From assembly GCF_024347655.1 (NCBI RefSeq), contig NZ_AP025514.1, positions 1,426,001-1,490,000 on the forward strand: a stretch of 64,000 bases of DNA, given 5' to 3'. Every line of letters begins with the position of its first letter. The stretch's first letter is position 1. The position numbers and the translations under genes were made by a program. The notes under the pieces are model-generated. The model saw nothing but the letters and a program-made list of their open reading frames with translations, did not search any database and was not told where the DNA came from. Of the stretch, positions 7,396 to 16,087 are shown in pieces. This stretch comes from Vibrio toranzoniae (GTDB lineage: Bacteria > Pseudomonadota > Gammaproteobacteria > Enterobacterales > Vibrionaceae).

Positions 7396-8817
7396 TTAGA
7401 AAAGGTTCTTATCGCGCACTAGCTCGCGGGGTAAACCGTTCTTCACTCGGTTACCAACCCACTTGCCAAGGCCGATGATTGCACCATTGTACTTCACTAA
7501 TACTTCGCCTTTACCTGACCAGCCTTCCGGGCGAACATCGCGTCCCATGAACCATTCACGAGCATCTTCAATTTTTAACTCTACAACATTAGATTCGTTG
7601 CCCGTCGCGAGGGTGGTTGCTACTTGATGTTGCCAGCGGTAACCCTTTTTATGGGTTTCAGCTATCTTGATGCCCATACGAGAGAAACGGAATTCGCCAA
7701 TCATCGGCTCTAATGCTTTAGGAAATAGCCAAACGTCTTTTTCACGAGTCCATACCTGAGTGTCACTTGGTAGTTCGATCTCGAGTGAGTTCAGTAGTTG
7801 TTCTACGATTTCTTGTTGGGTCTTCTTTGACGCTTTTTCGAATGGGAATTTACCCATACGCTTTTTCACTTCTGGTGGAGTAACAGACGCTAATTTACGG
7901 ATACGTGCAACAAAGAAACCTTCCGAGTCATACACTTGTGGGAAGATGTGTAGAAAACCTTCTTCTGTCGTGGTTGCTTTTGCATTGTCGAATAGTGACT
8001 CCAGAGATTCGAATTCAACCGCGTCACCAAAGGTCTCTTTTAGGTGATGACACACTTGCTGGTTCTCTTCCGTGCTTAACGTACACGTTGAGTAAACCAG
8101 AACCCCATTAGGCTTAAGGGCGTGGAATGCGCTCTCAATCAGGTCTTTTTGGGTATCCGCGATGTCGACTACAGATTGATACGTCCAGTTCTTCATCGCA
8201 TCAGCGTCTTTACGAATAGTTCCTTCGCCAGAGCAGGGCGCGTCTAACAGTACGGCATCAAACTGTTCTGGTAACCAACCACCGAAAACTCGCCCATCAA
8301 AATTGCTCAATGCTGTATTACGCACACCACAACGTTCGATGTTGGCGTGAAGGACTTTCACACGGCTTGCGGCGTATTCATTAGCAACCAACACACCTCG
8401 GTTATCCATTAAGGCCGCAATTTGAGTTGTTTTAGACCCTGGTGCAGCCGCGGTGTCTAGCACGGCTTGATAATTCTCTTCACCTTGGAATAGAGCTGAA
8501 GGAGGCATCATAGAACTGGCTTCTTGGATGTAGAAAAGACCAGACATGTGCTCCGCCGTATTACCTAATGGTGTTTCACTTTCATCGGCTGTGATCCAAA
8601 AACCCGTATAGCACCAAGGCACAGGCTCCAGTTCCCAACTCTTATCTTTAGCACGTATGAGGAAGTCTTCAACACTAACTTTCAGGGTGTTGACTCGAAT
8701 ACTTTTACGAAGTGGTTTTTGGCATGACGCAACAAAAGAAGCCATATCTAGATGACTAGGCATGATTGCTTCGATGTGCGTTAGGAATTCTTCTGGAATA
8801 TATACGTTAGCGTGCAA
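7396..8817 (-). CDS. rsmF: 16S rRNA m5C1407 methyltransferase RsmF
   Basis: This SAM-dependent RNA cytosine-5 methyltransferase acts on 16S rRNA C1407 in the small subunit. The Rossmann core shows LDTAAAPGSKTTQIAALM (SAM binding), LDAPCSGEGTIRKD (motif IV, Cys) and YSTCTLSTEENQQV (motif VI, nucleophile Cys). The C-terminal part matches the PUA-like tail of RsmF/YebU. The length of 473 is normal. As in E. coli it lies downstream of letA-letB, but a strong hairpin separates it from letB, so it may have its own promoter. Confidence 0.92.
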   Translation of the reverse strand: MHANVYIPEEFLTHIEAIMPSHLDMASFVASCQKPLRKSIRVNTLKVSVEDFLIRAKDKSWELEPVPWCYTGFWITADESETPLGNTAEHMSGLFYIQEASSMMPPSALFQGEENYQAVLDTAAAPGSKTTQIAALMDNRGVLVANEYAASRVKVLHANIERCGVRNTALSNFDGRVFGGWLPEQFDAVLLDAPCSGEGTIRKDADAMKNWTYQSVVDIADTQKDLIESAFHALKPNGVLVYSTCTLSTEENQQVCHHLKETFGDAVEFESLESLFDNAKATTTEEGFLHIFPQVYDSEGFFVARIRKLASVTPPEVKKRMGKFPFEKASKKTQQEIVEQLLNSLEIELPSDTQVWTREKDVWLFPKALEPMIGEFRFSRMGIKIAETHKKGYRWQHQVATTLATGNESNVVELKIEDAREWFMGRDVRPEGWSGKGEVLVKYNGAIIGLGKWVGNRVKNGLPRELVRDKNLF

Positions 8818-8900
8818 AAGAGCATCTCGATTTATTGCATTTAATACGGGGAGTTTAAAGCAAAATGAGGTTGCTCTAAACTATATTTACCGGAAACAAT

Positions 8901-8928
8901 CAAAATGCAGCCTACAGGCTGCATTTTG
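8901..8928 (-). terminator. terminator hairpin downstream of letB
   Basis: The perfect 12-bp arms CAAAATGCAGCC and GGCTGCATTTTG have a TACA loop. It lies 37 bp after the letB stop, so it should end letAB messages before rsmF. Confidence 0.75.
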
Positions 8929-8965
8929 ATGAAGAATTAATCTTAGCGCTGTTCTACGGACAACG

Positions 8966-11623
8966 TTACGGGCGAGGAATCGCCGTTCTCCATGATTTCC
9001 AACCGTCTTCTGCGTGAGGATACAAGTAGAAAGATTGATCTTCGCTTGCGATCGGCTGGAGTTCACTCGTTGGCGGAGTGGAAAATGTAATGCCGCCTCT
9101 TAATAAACTGTCTACCGTACCGGCTTTAATGTTTGCGCCTGATAATCCAATAGACACATCGACGCCCGACACGTTCCAGAACACGGTGTTTGCGCGAATT
9201 AAATAGGCGTAATCAGGCTCAATTTGAATTGTAGAGATGATGCGGTCAGCAAACTCACCCAACTGGACATCGATGACACTACCTATTTCTAACTCTCGGA
9301 ATAGGATAGGTGTGCCTTCAGAGACCGAGCCTCTCGTTTCGCTTTGTAGCTGGAATATCTTTCCTTCAGGCTGCACTGGGCCTTTGCTTAGATTGAATTT
9401 CGTGTTTCTTTCACCTTTTCCCGGCTCTACGTTGATGTGCTTAGAGAGCAGCGCAGAGACGTTTTTGATGCCGTTAAGGCCGATCTCTGGTTCTGCCAAC
9501 CAAAAGTGACTGTTCGCCACGGCAATTTTGTCTACATATTCAGGTAAGATACGCGCGGTAATTTCAATGCCTCCCTTATTGAAGTTCGGAATTACCAACG
9601 TAACCTCACCAACAGTGACACCTTGATATTTAATCGCCATGCCCTTGCTGACTTCTTGATCGCCAGAAGAGGTGATAGTAATAGCACGGCCAAATTTTCT
9701 GGCGGATTTGGAATCTTTGTAAAGCTTCCATACATCACCCAGTTTGTTGTCGATACCTGGCAGTGAGTCAAAGGCTATACCGCCCTGAAGGAGGGTTTTA
9801 ACCGGTGCAGCTTTAATACTAATACCTGAAAGAGAAGCGTCGACCTCAACGCCTGAGCGATTCCAGAAAACGGTGTGTTTATTAAGCAAATGCGTGTAAC
9901 GATTTTCGATCGTAACTTTGATTCTTACGCCACCATCAGCAAGCTGAAAATCAGAAATGCTACCCACTTGTAAATTACGGTAGAGAAGCGGACTGCCTTT
10001 AGATATTGAAGGCAATTCACTCGCGAACAACGAAAGAGTTTTGGAGCCAGACTGATTAAATTTAGCAATTTCGGCTAGAGACTTACTTTGAAAAAGCTGG
10101 TAGTCAGATCGAGCTTCAGGTTTACCTTCGCTCACAAAACTAATTGAGCCAGTAAGTAGCTGTTTTGCTGGTGGAACCGTAACACTGAAGCCGGATTCGG
10201 TTAGCTCTGCAGTGGCACTGCCTGTGACGAAGAAACGATTGTGGCTTTTGATAAGGTGCGCGTATTCATTATCGATTAATGCATCCATGAATACTTCGTG
10301 CTTATCAGAGCTCGTACCAACACCATCGACTAATCCTACTTGGATGATAGAGCCGACGGCAATACCTTTGTAAAGTAGTTGAGCGCCCACATCTAAGCCA
10401 AATGAATTGTTTGACGTCAGGCGAATTGCCACTGATTTCTCTTGTTCTTGGCTGTATTCGGTTTTACGAATAGCGGTAAATCGACGCGCTTTTTTGCCTT
10501 CTCCAGGTACTAAGGTCAAGAAATTACCTGTCACTAAGTTGGCGATGTTTTTCATGCCAGTAAGAGATAGTTCGGCTTCTTCAAGAACGAATTTACTGCC
10601 ACTATTTAAGAAATCGCTGAATGCTGGTTGTATTGCCGCAGATGCAACAACGTTTTCACGACCTTCACTCAAGGACAAGTCGGTAACTTGACCGATTTCA
10701 ATACCTCGGTACATGATAGGAGCACCCGTCGAACTGATCTTGTTGTCATCAGGTACCGCGATCTTTATTGAGATACCACGTCCTGCAGTCTTTAAATCAG
10801 GATAGAGTTTGAACTTGGTGTTCATTTTGACGGGTTGGCCGTCTCCTGGAGAATCGACCGCAATAGAACCACCAAGAAGGGCACTCAAGCTTTCTAAGCG
10901 AACGTCAACACCAGAAAAACCAATACTGGCGCCTAAGCCGCTCACGTTCCAAAAGCGGCTTTGGTCTGTGATGATATGGCTATACTCATCTTTGATCGCA
11001 GCTTGAATGGTGACAGATTTGGCATTTTTATTGAGTTGGTAATTGTAGACCTCGCCAATTGGGATTTTTCGGTACACGATCTGAGAACCAACAGATACAC
11101 CACCAAGATCTTCTGTCGTTAGTGAGATATTCAGTCCTTCTGATGCTAATAAATCTGAAGGGGAAGAGTCTAATGCGTAAAACACGGTTTCTGGCTCTTC
11201 TTTTGTTTCACTAGGGTGAATCGCGATATAGTTGCCTGAAACTAGCGCGTCTAAACCCGATATACCCGACAAGCTCGCTGTTGGCTTCACCAACCAGAAA
11301 CGAGTGCCTTTTGATAAGAGTTGTTGTGCTTCAGGGTAAATGTCGGCATCGACGTAAATGCTAGACAAATCCTTGGATAGAGTTATGTCTCGCACCATAC
11401 CCACCTCTAAACCTTGGTAGCGAATAGTGGTTCGACCTGCCACTAAGCCAGCAGCATCCGAGAAGTAAATTTGCACACGTTGTCCTGCATCGTGTATTGA
11501 CTTCATGACCAGCCAACCAGCCAGAACGACGGTTAAAATTGGTAGAATCCATAAAGGAGAAATACCTTTATTTTTTCTCACTTCTGGTGAATATGATGTT
11601 TGTGATTGGTTATCGTTGTTCAT
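8966..11623 (-). CDS. letB: LetB, seven-MCE-domain lipid transport tunnel protein
   Basis: LetB (YebT) stacks MCE rings into a tunnel across the periplasm for lipid movement between inner and outer membranes. A single N-terminal membrane helix (about 23-41, LWILPILTVVLAGWLVM) is followed by repeated MCE units, each with a G-x-x-I-xYRG/K-xxxG core (TTIRYQGLEVG, SQIVYRKIPIG, APIMYRGIEIG, AQLLYKGIAVG, SPLLYRNLQVG, MAIKYQGVTVG, TPILFRELEIG). That makes seven, as in the 877-residue E. coli protein. It overlaps the end of letA by 14 bases, so the two are translationally coupled. Confidence 0.93.
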   Translation of the reverse strand: MNNDNQSQTSYSPEVRKNKGISPLWILPILTVVLAGWLVMKSIHDAGQRVQIYFSDAAGLVAGRTTIRYQGLEVGMVRDITLSKDLSSIYVDADIYPEAQQLLSKGTRFWLVKPTASLSGISGLDALVSGNYIAIHPSETKEEPETVFYALDSSPSDLLASEGLNISLTTEDLGGVSVGSQIVYRKIPIGEVYNYQLNKNAKSVTIQAAIKDEYSHIITDQSRFWNVSGLGASIGFSGVDVRLESLSALLGGSIAVDSPGDGQPVKMNTKFKLYPDLKTAGRGISIKIAVPDDNKISSTGAPIMYRGIEIGQVTDLSLSEGRENVVASAAIQPAFSDFLNSGSKFVLEEAELSLTGMKNIANLVTGNFLTLVPGEGKKARRFTAIRKTEYSQEQEKSVAIRLTSNNSFGLDVGAQLLYKGIAVGSIIQVGLVDGVGTSSDKHEVFMDALIDNEYAHLIKSHNRFFVTGSATAELTESGFSVTVPPAKQLLTGSISFVSEGKPEARSDYQLFQSKSLAEIAKFNQSGSKTLSLFASELPSISKGSPLLYRNLQVGSISDFQLADGGVRIKVTIENRYTHLLNKHTVFWNRSGVEVDASLSGISIKAAPVKTLLQGGIAFDSLPGIDNKLGDVWKLYKDSKSARKFGRAITITSSGDQEVSKGMAIKYQGVTVGEVTLVIPNFNKGGIEITARILPEYVDKIAVANSHFWLAEPEIGLNGIKNVSALLSKHINVEPGKGERNTKFNLSKGPVQPEGKIFQLQSETRGSVSEGTPILFRELEIGSVIDVQLGEFADRIISTIQIEPDYAYLIRANTVFWNVSGVDVSIGLSGANIKAGTVDSLLRGGITFSTPPTSELQPIASEDQSFYLYPHAEDGWKSWRTAIPRP

Positions 11624-12905
11624 TCACTGACTCATCTTTAGAGGTGTAGTTATCCCAAATTAGCCTAGGATCTAAACTTTCGGCTGCTAACATCGTAAGC
11701 ACGACAACGAAGCCAAAAGCGATAGCACCATAACCTGGTGTAAAGTTTAAAATTTGTCCACGGTCGATCAAGGTCATCATGATCGAAATGACGAATAAGT
11801 CCATTACGGACCATTTACCCACCCATTTTACTATGAAATAAATCGTCATACGCTGCCTGTGGTAGACCGCGCGTTTCATTTGGATACAAATTAAGATGTA
11901 AGTGAGGCCGAGTATTTTGGCAACTGGCACTACGATACTTGCAATAAATATGATCGCGGCGATGCCATACATATCACTATTAACTAAAGACGCAACTCCA
12001 GAAATAATGGTGTCTTCAAGCCTTTGGCCGTTCGTTATAAGTATCGATATCGGGATAATGTTGGCCGGTATAATTGCGATTGTAGCCGCGAATAACAGTG
12101 ACCAAGTCTTGTATATAGAGTAGGGCTTGCGATGATATAAGGCGTGGTGACACCGTACGCACACATGTCCATCAGGTTGAGACATGTGGCAGTTGTGGCA
12201 ATGAACTTTCTTACTGTCAGGGAAAGAGTAGTCCGACTCTTTAGTCCACGCTTCCCAGTAGCGTCGAACGCTGATACGACTTACCAGTAAGACACTGAAC
12301 AGTTGCAATAAGAGCAAACCTGCCAAGCCTGGGCCGACAAATATGTCTGAATAATCTTGGAGCTTGAAGCATGAGACCGCCACACTCACTAAAAATACAT
12401 CTAACATCATCCAATGTTTAAGGGTTTGGACAATAGTGAGTGCGTAACGAAACGGAGTGAAAAGTCTGAAGCGAAGCGATAAGTGGGTGACCAGAACAGA
12501 GCAGCAGACAAGTAAAGGAGCAATAGAACTACAGAATAGGATAAGTAAGCCAAGTAAAGGGAAGCCTTCGCTCATCAACGTAAATACACCGGATGGCAGA
12601 GTCGCAGGTATCATTACTCCAATCAGACGGATACTAATGAAATCAAAAAAGTGAGAGGGGATAAATAGCAGCAAGCACGTGAGAGCAATAGCTAAATTTC
12701 CAGAGAGACTTGGTGTTCCACCACGATATAACTGAGTGCCACATCTTGGACAATACGCTGATTTCCCTTGTGATATCTCCACTTTATCAACAGGAAGCTC
12801 GCAGCCTTGGCACAGTCTTACGTCACTGTTATCGCACAAGTGTTTACTTAATAGATGGCCTGTCGTTGGCCTATCTGATGATGGATTGTTGGTAGAGGAG
12901 GTCAC
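11610..12905 (-). CDS. letA: LetA, PqiA-family integral membrane partner of LetB
   Basis: LetA (YebS) is the inner-membrane partner that feeds LetB. Two zinc-ribbon motifs are visible: CQGC...CPRC (C32, C35, C52, C55) and CHNC...CVRC (about 230-250). Each precedes a block of about four membrane helices, the PqiA architecture. The start is a GTG with GGAGGT only three bases upstream; no in-frame ATG lies nearby. The start region forms an inverted repeat (see the separate entry). The gene is followed without a gap by letB. The ABC exporter, on the same strand, lies 66 bp upstream. Confidence 0.9.
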   Translation of the reverse strand: MTSSTNNPSSDRPTTGHLLSKHLCDNSDVRLCQGCELPVDKVEISQGKSAYCPRCGTQLYRGGTPSLSGNLAIALTCLLLFIPSHFFDFISIRLIGVMIPATLPSGVFTLMSEGFPLLGLLILFCSSIAPLLVCCSVLVTHLSLRFRLFTPFRYALTIVQTLKHWMMLDVFLVSVAVSCFKLQDYSDIFVGPGLAGLLLLQLFSVLLVSRISVRRYWEAWTKESDYSFPDSKKVHCHNCHMSQPDGHVCVRCHHALYHRKPYSIYKTWSLLFAATIAIIPANIIPISILITNGQRLEDTIISGVASLVNSDMYGIAAIIFIASIVVPVAKILGLTYILICIQMKRAVYHRQRMTIYFIVKWVGKWSVMDLFVISIMMTLIDRGQILNFTPGYGAIAFGFVVVLTMLAAESLDPRLIWDNYTSKDESVNEQR

Positions 12906-12914
12906 ATGACCTCC
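12897..12914 (-). promoter_or_regulatory. inverted repeat covering letA ribosome binding site and start codon
   Basis: The 8-bp arms GGAGGTCA and TGACCTCC are separated by two bases. In the letA message the Shine-Dalgarno GGAGGT can pair with ACCUCC from codons 2-3, leaving the GUG start in a six-base loop. This could hold translation low until opened; the function is inferred. Confidence 0.5.
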
Positions 12915-12971
12915 GAAGTTAGAACGTAAGTCAGGCCATTAACCTGACTTAAATGTATAGGGCCGCGTACA

Positions 12972-14768
12972 TCAGGCGTGCGATTGCACACTGCCATAAA
13001 GTGTTTGATATAGTCCTTGTTGTTCAACCAATTCACCATGTGTTCCCGTCTGTGTGACTTGCCCATCTTCTAAAACATAGATTAGATCGGCCTGTTTCAC
13101 CGCTGATAATCGATGAGCCACTATCAAAGTTGTGCGATCTTTCAAAAACTCGCTTAGCGCTTTATGCAGCGCTGACTCTGTTGCTGTATCGAGTGCAGAT
13201 GTCGCCTCATCAAGAATAACAAACTTGGGGTTACTCAGTACCATGCGGGCGATTGCTAAGCGCTGTCGTTGACCGCCAGACAGTCGAACGCCATTCCTAC
13301 CAATTGGAGTATCCAAACCATTATTCAGTTGCTTGATAACATCTTGCATTTGAGCGACTTCAAGTGCACGCCACAGTGACATTTCGTCGTATTCTGCACC
13401 AAGGGTCAGATTATGCCTTAATGTATCGTTAAAGAGTATAGGTTGCTGTAAAACAACGGCAATTTGATTGCGAATCACATCAAAGCTGATGTCGTCGCTC
13501 GTTTCACCGTTATAGCGTATACAGCCAGAGTCCGCTTGATAAACCCCAATTAACAACTGGATCAACGTTGATTTACCACCACCACTGGCACCCACCAAAG
13601 CGACTTTCTTACCAGCCGGAATACGCAGTGATAGTTTATTTAAAACAGTGTTTTCTAACGTGTAAGAGAAGGTAACGTTTTCGATGTCGACTGTCACTTC
13701 CTCATGTTCATTAAACGGGTTTACTTTACTAATCGGACGTTTTTCTTCCTCTAACATCAAAAGCTCATTGATACGATGTAATGCTGCTTTCGCGCTATAC
13801 CAAGAGAATTGAATCCCTAATAACTCCTGCACAGGGCCCAGCATGAACCATAAATAGCCGAATACCGCAAAAATTTGACCGATAGTTAGGTCGCTAAATA
13901 GCACCATCAGCATCGCGACTGCGCGGAACAGTTCAAAACCTAGTAGAAAGAGTAAGAATGATAAACGACCAGCGGCTTCAGACTGCCACGCGTATTTGTC
14001 CGCATCGACTCTTACTTGGTTAGCTTGGGCCTTAAGTTCGTCTAAGAAAATACGCTCTTTATTAGCAGCGCGAAGTTGATAGATGCCGTCTAACGTTTCA
14101 ACCAACCGATTCTGAAAGCGTTCGAAAGATTGATTCTCGTACTTTTTAAGGTGTTTAACCTTACTGCCTAGTTTACGAGAAAAGTAAATGACAACAGGAT
14201 TGACCAGTAATATAAACAAGCCAAGACGCCAATCGAGCCACAATAGAACCATCGCAGTCCCTAATACCGTCAAAAAGCTGATCAGAAACTTAGACAGGGT
14301 AGAACCAATGAACTGATCGATAGTTTCTATATCTGTTATTAAGTGGGCGTTAATACCGCCGCTGCCTCTAGTTTCGTATTGTCTAATACTGATACGACCA
14401 AGCTTATCTATCATCTTACTGCGCATCTGATAGGTGATCGTTTTGGATACCAGTGTAAACTGACGTCCTTGTAGAATATTCAGCGTTTGGCTTGCCGTAC
14501 GCATGATAATGACTAACAGTAAAGTCAGGGCGATATAGCCAGTCGGTGTCTGTAGCGATGAGGGAAGTAGGTGGTTCATCATTTCTAAGCCAGAAGCGGG
14601 CTTATCAAGCAAAACTTCGTCGACCATGAGTGGCATTAGCAAAGGGATAGGAACGCTAATGAGAGTTGCAAAAATGGCAATAATGTTAGCAAACAGTAAT
14701 TTGGACTTGTGTTTTTTTACTTGAGTTATTAACCAAGAACGGCTAATAGTGTCTTCTGAATTGTTCAT
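12972..14768 (-). CDS. type I ABC exporter (fused membrane and ATPase domains)
   Basis: This half-transporter is of the MsbA/multidrug class. The N-terminal six-helix membrane domain covers about residues 15-300. The ATPase domain has Walker A GASGGGKST, signature LSGGQRQR, Walker B FVILDEATSALD and the H-loop IVAHRLS. It is expected to work as a homodimer; the substrate cannot be read from sequence. The start was placed at the ATG giving MNNSEDTISRSW (598 residues), because 24 upstream codons lack family similarity and overlap the msrC promoter region. It is divergent from msrC and upstream of letA on the same strand. Confidence 0.85.
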   Translation of the reverse strand: MNNSEDTISRSWLITQVKKHKSKLLFANIIAIFATLISVPIPLLMPLMVDEVLLDKPASGLEMMNHLLPSSLQTPTGYIALTLLLVIIMRTASQTLNILQGRQFTLVSKTITYQMRSKMIDKLGRISIRQYETRGSGGINAHLITDIETIDQFIGSTLSKFLISFLTVLGTAMVLLWLDWRLGLFILLVNPVVIYFSRKLGSKVKHLKKYENQSFERFQNRLVETLDGIYQLRAANKERIFLDELKAQANQVRVDADKYAWQSEAAGRLSFLLFLLGFELFRAVAMLMVLFSDLTIGQIFAVFGYLWFMLGPVQELLGIQFSWYSAKAALHRINELLMLEEEKRPISKVNPFNEHEEVTVDIENVTFSYTLENTVLNKLSLRIPAGKKVALVGASGGGKSTLIQLLIGVYQADSGCIRYNGETSDDISFDVIRNQIAVVLQQPILFNDTLRHNLTLGAEYDEMSLWRALEVAQMQDVIKQLNNGLDTPIGRNGVRLSGGQRQRLAIARMVLSNPKFVILDEATSALDTATESALHKALSEFLKDRTTLIVAHRLSAVKQADLIYVLEDGQVTQTGTHGELVEQQGLYQTLYGSVQSHA

Positions 14769-14857
14769 TGTAATGAGAATAAGTCCTATTTGGTTTAATG
14801 GCCGCATTTTACTGCGTTCTCTTGATAATGGAAGTCTCAATTTAATTGGAAGTTAAT

Positions 14858-15349
14858 ATGAAAATAGAACATTACCAACGCTTAACCAAACAAGCTGTTG
14901 CATTAATTGAATCAGAAACCGATCTTATTGCTAATCTAGCCAATATCAGCTCATTATTATTCATGGAATTGGATGATCTGAACTGGGCGGGTTTCTATTT
15001 AATGAAGCAAACCCCATCTGAGGCACAAGGTGAACTTATACTAGGTCCATTCCAAGGTCAGCCAGCGTGTGTTCGAATTCCAGTAGGGCGTGGTGTATGT
15101 GGAACTGCGGTTGCGACAAATACAGTCCAACGTATTCATGATGTTCATGAGTTCGAAGGACATATTGCTTGTGATGCTGCAAGTAACTCAGAAATCGTAA
15201 TTCCGTTCTCGATTGGTGGAAAAGTCGCGGGCGTTCTAGATATCGATAGCCCAAATGTTGGCCGTTTCTCTCAAATCGACGAGGATGGATTGACATTTTT
15301 TATGGAAGAAGTGGAAAAGCTGCTTAATTCGCACGCGAACAAGGTATAA
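14858..15349 (+). CDS. msrC: free methionine-(R)-sulfoxide reductase
   Basis: This GAF-domain enzyme reduces free L-methionine-R-sulfoxide in the cytoplasm, using a disulfide relay regenerated by thioredoxin. Three conserved cysteines match the fRMsr family: C71 (QGQPACVRIP), C81 (GRGVCGTAV) and C105 (GHIACDAASNSEI). The length of 163 fits. The ATG with GGAAG seven bases upstream is preferred to an in-frame TTG four codons earlier. As in E. coli (yebR) it lies beside the yebS-yebT (letAB) locus and near proQ-prc. Confidence 0.92.
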   Translation: MKIEHYQRLTKQAVALIESETDLIANLANISSLLFMELDDLNWAGFYLMKQTPSEAQGELILGPFQGQPACVRIPVGRGVCGTAVATNTVQRIHDVHEFEGHIACDAASNSEIVIPFSIGGKVAGVLDIDSPNVGRFSQIDEDGLTFFMEEVEKLLNSHANKV

Positions 15350-15446
15350 ATTATTCTCTTACTGTGGTTTTTCCCAAGCATCTCTTTATAATACGTAAAA
15401 ATATTTTCTTAATGCTCGCGGAAAACCGCAAAAACCAGGAACCCAC

Positions 15447-16070
15447 ATGGAAAACACTGAAAAGTTAAAAAACAGCAAAGAAGTTATCGCATATATTGCT
15501 GAATGTTTCCCTAAATGCTTTACTCTAGAAGGTGAAGCTAAACCACTTAAAATTGGTATTTTTCAAGATCTTGCTGAACGTCTAAATGAAGACGAAAAAG
15601 TAAGTAAGACTCAGCTTCGTGCAGCGTTAAGACAGTACACATCATCATGGCGTTACCTGCACGGCGTAAAAGCTGGTGCGGAACGTGTTGACCTAGACGG
15701 CAACGCGTGTGGCACACTAGAAGAAGAGCATGTAGAACACGCTAAAGCTACACTTGCAGAAAGCAAAGCGAAAGTTCAAGCTCGTCGTAAAGAACAAGCA
15801 CAAAAAGCTCGTGAAGAAGGCAAAGCAAAACCTAAGGCGAAGAAAGCTCAACAGCCTCGTCGTCAAGCGCCTAAAGCACCAAAAGTCGAAAAGCCTGTTG
15901 AAACTCGCGCTTTGAACGCTGACGAATTTATCGCTGGCAAAGAAGTAAATGTGAACATGGGTAAAGGAAACATGGCTGCGACCATTGTTGAAATCAATAA
16001 GGAAGATGTGCGTGTTCAGTTAGCAAACGGCCTACAAATGGTTGTTAAAGCGGAGCACTTGCGCGCTTAA
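15447..16070 (+). CDS. proQ: RNA chaperone ProQ
   Basis: ProQ binds structured RNAs and sRNA-mRNA pairs. The N-terminal FinO/ProQ domain (about 1-120: [48 protein letters not shown]) is followed by a basic Lys/Arg/Ala/Gln linker (about 120-150) and a C-terminal Tudor-like domain ([23 protein letters not shown]). The length of 207 is close to the E. coli protein. It is followed 17 bp later by prc, the conserved proQ-prc pair. Confidence 0.95.
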   Translation: MENTEKLKNSKEVIAYIAECFPKCFTLEGEAKPLKIGIFQDLAERLNEDEKVSKTQLRAALRQYTSSWRYLHGVKAGAERVDLDGNACGTLEEEHVEHAKATLAESKAKVQARRKEQAQKAREEGKAKPKAKKAQQPRRQAPKAPKVEKPVETRALNADEFIAGKEVNVNMGKGNMAATIVEINKEDVRVQLANGLQMVVKAEHLRA

Positions 16071-16087
16071 AGGAGATACTCCTACGC

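Noticed and set aside
12146..12158. GTGACACCGT sequence as a matS site
   Set aside because: The right half reads GTACG instead of GTCAC, three mismatches in the half-site.
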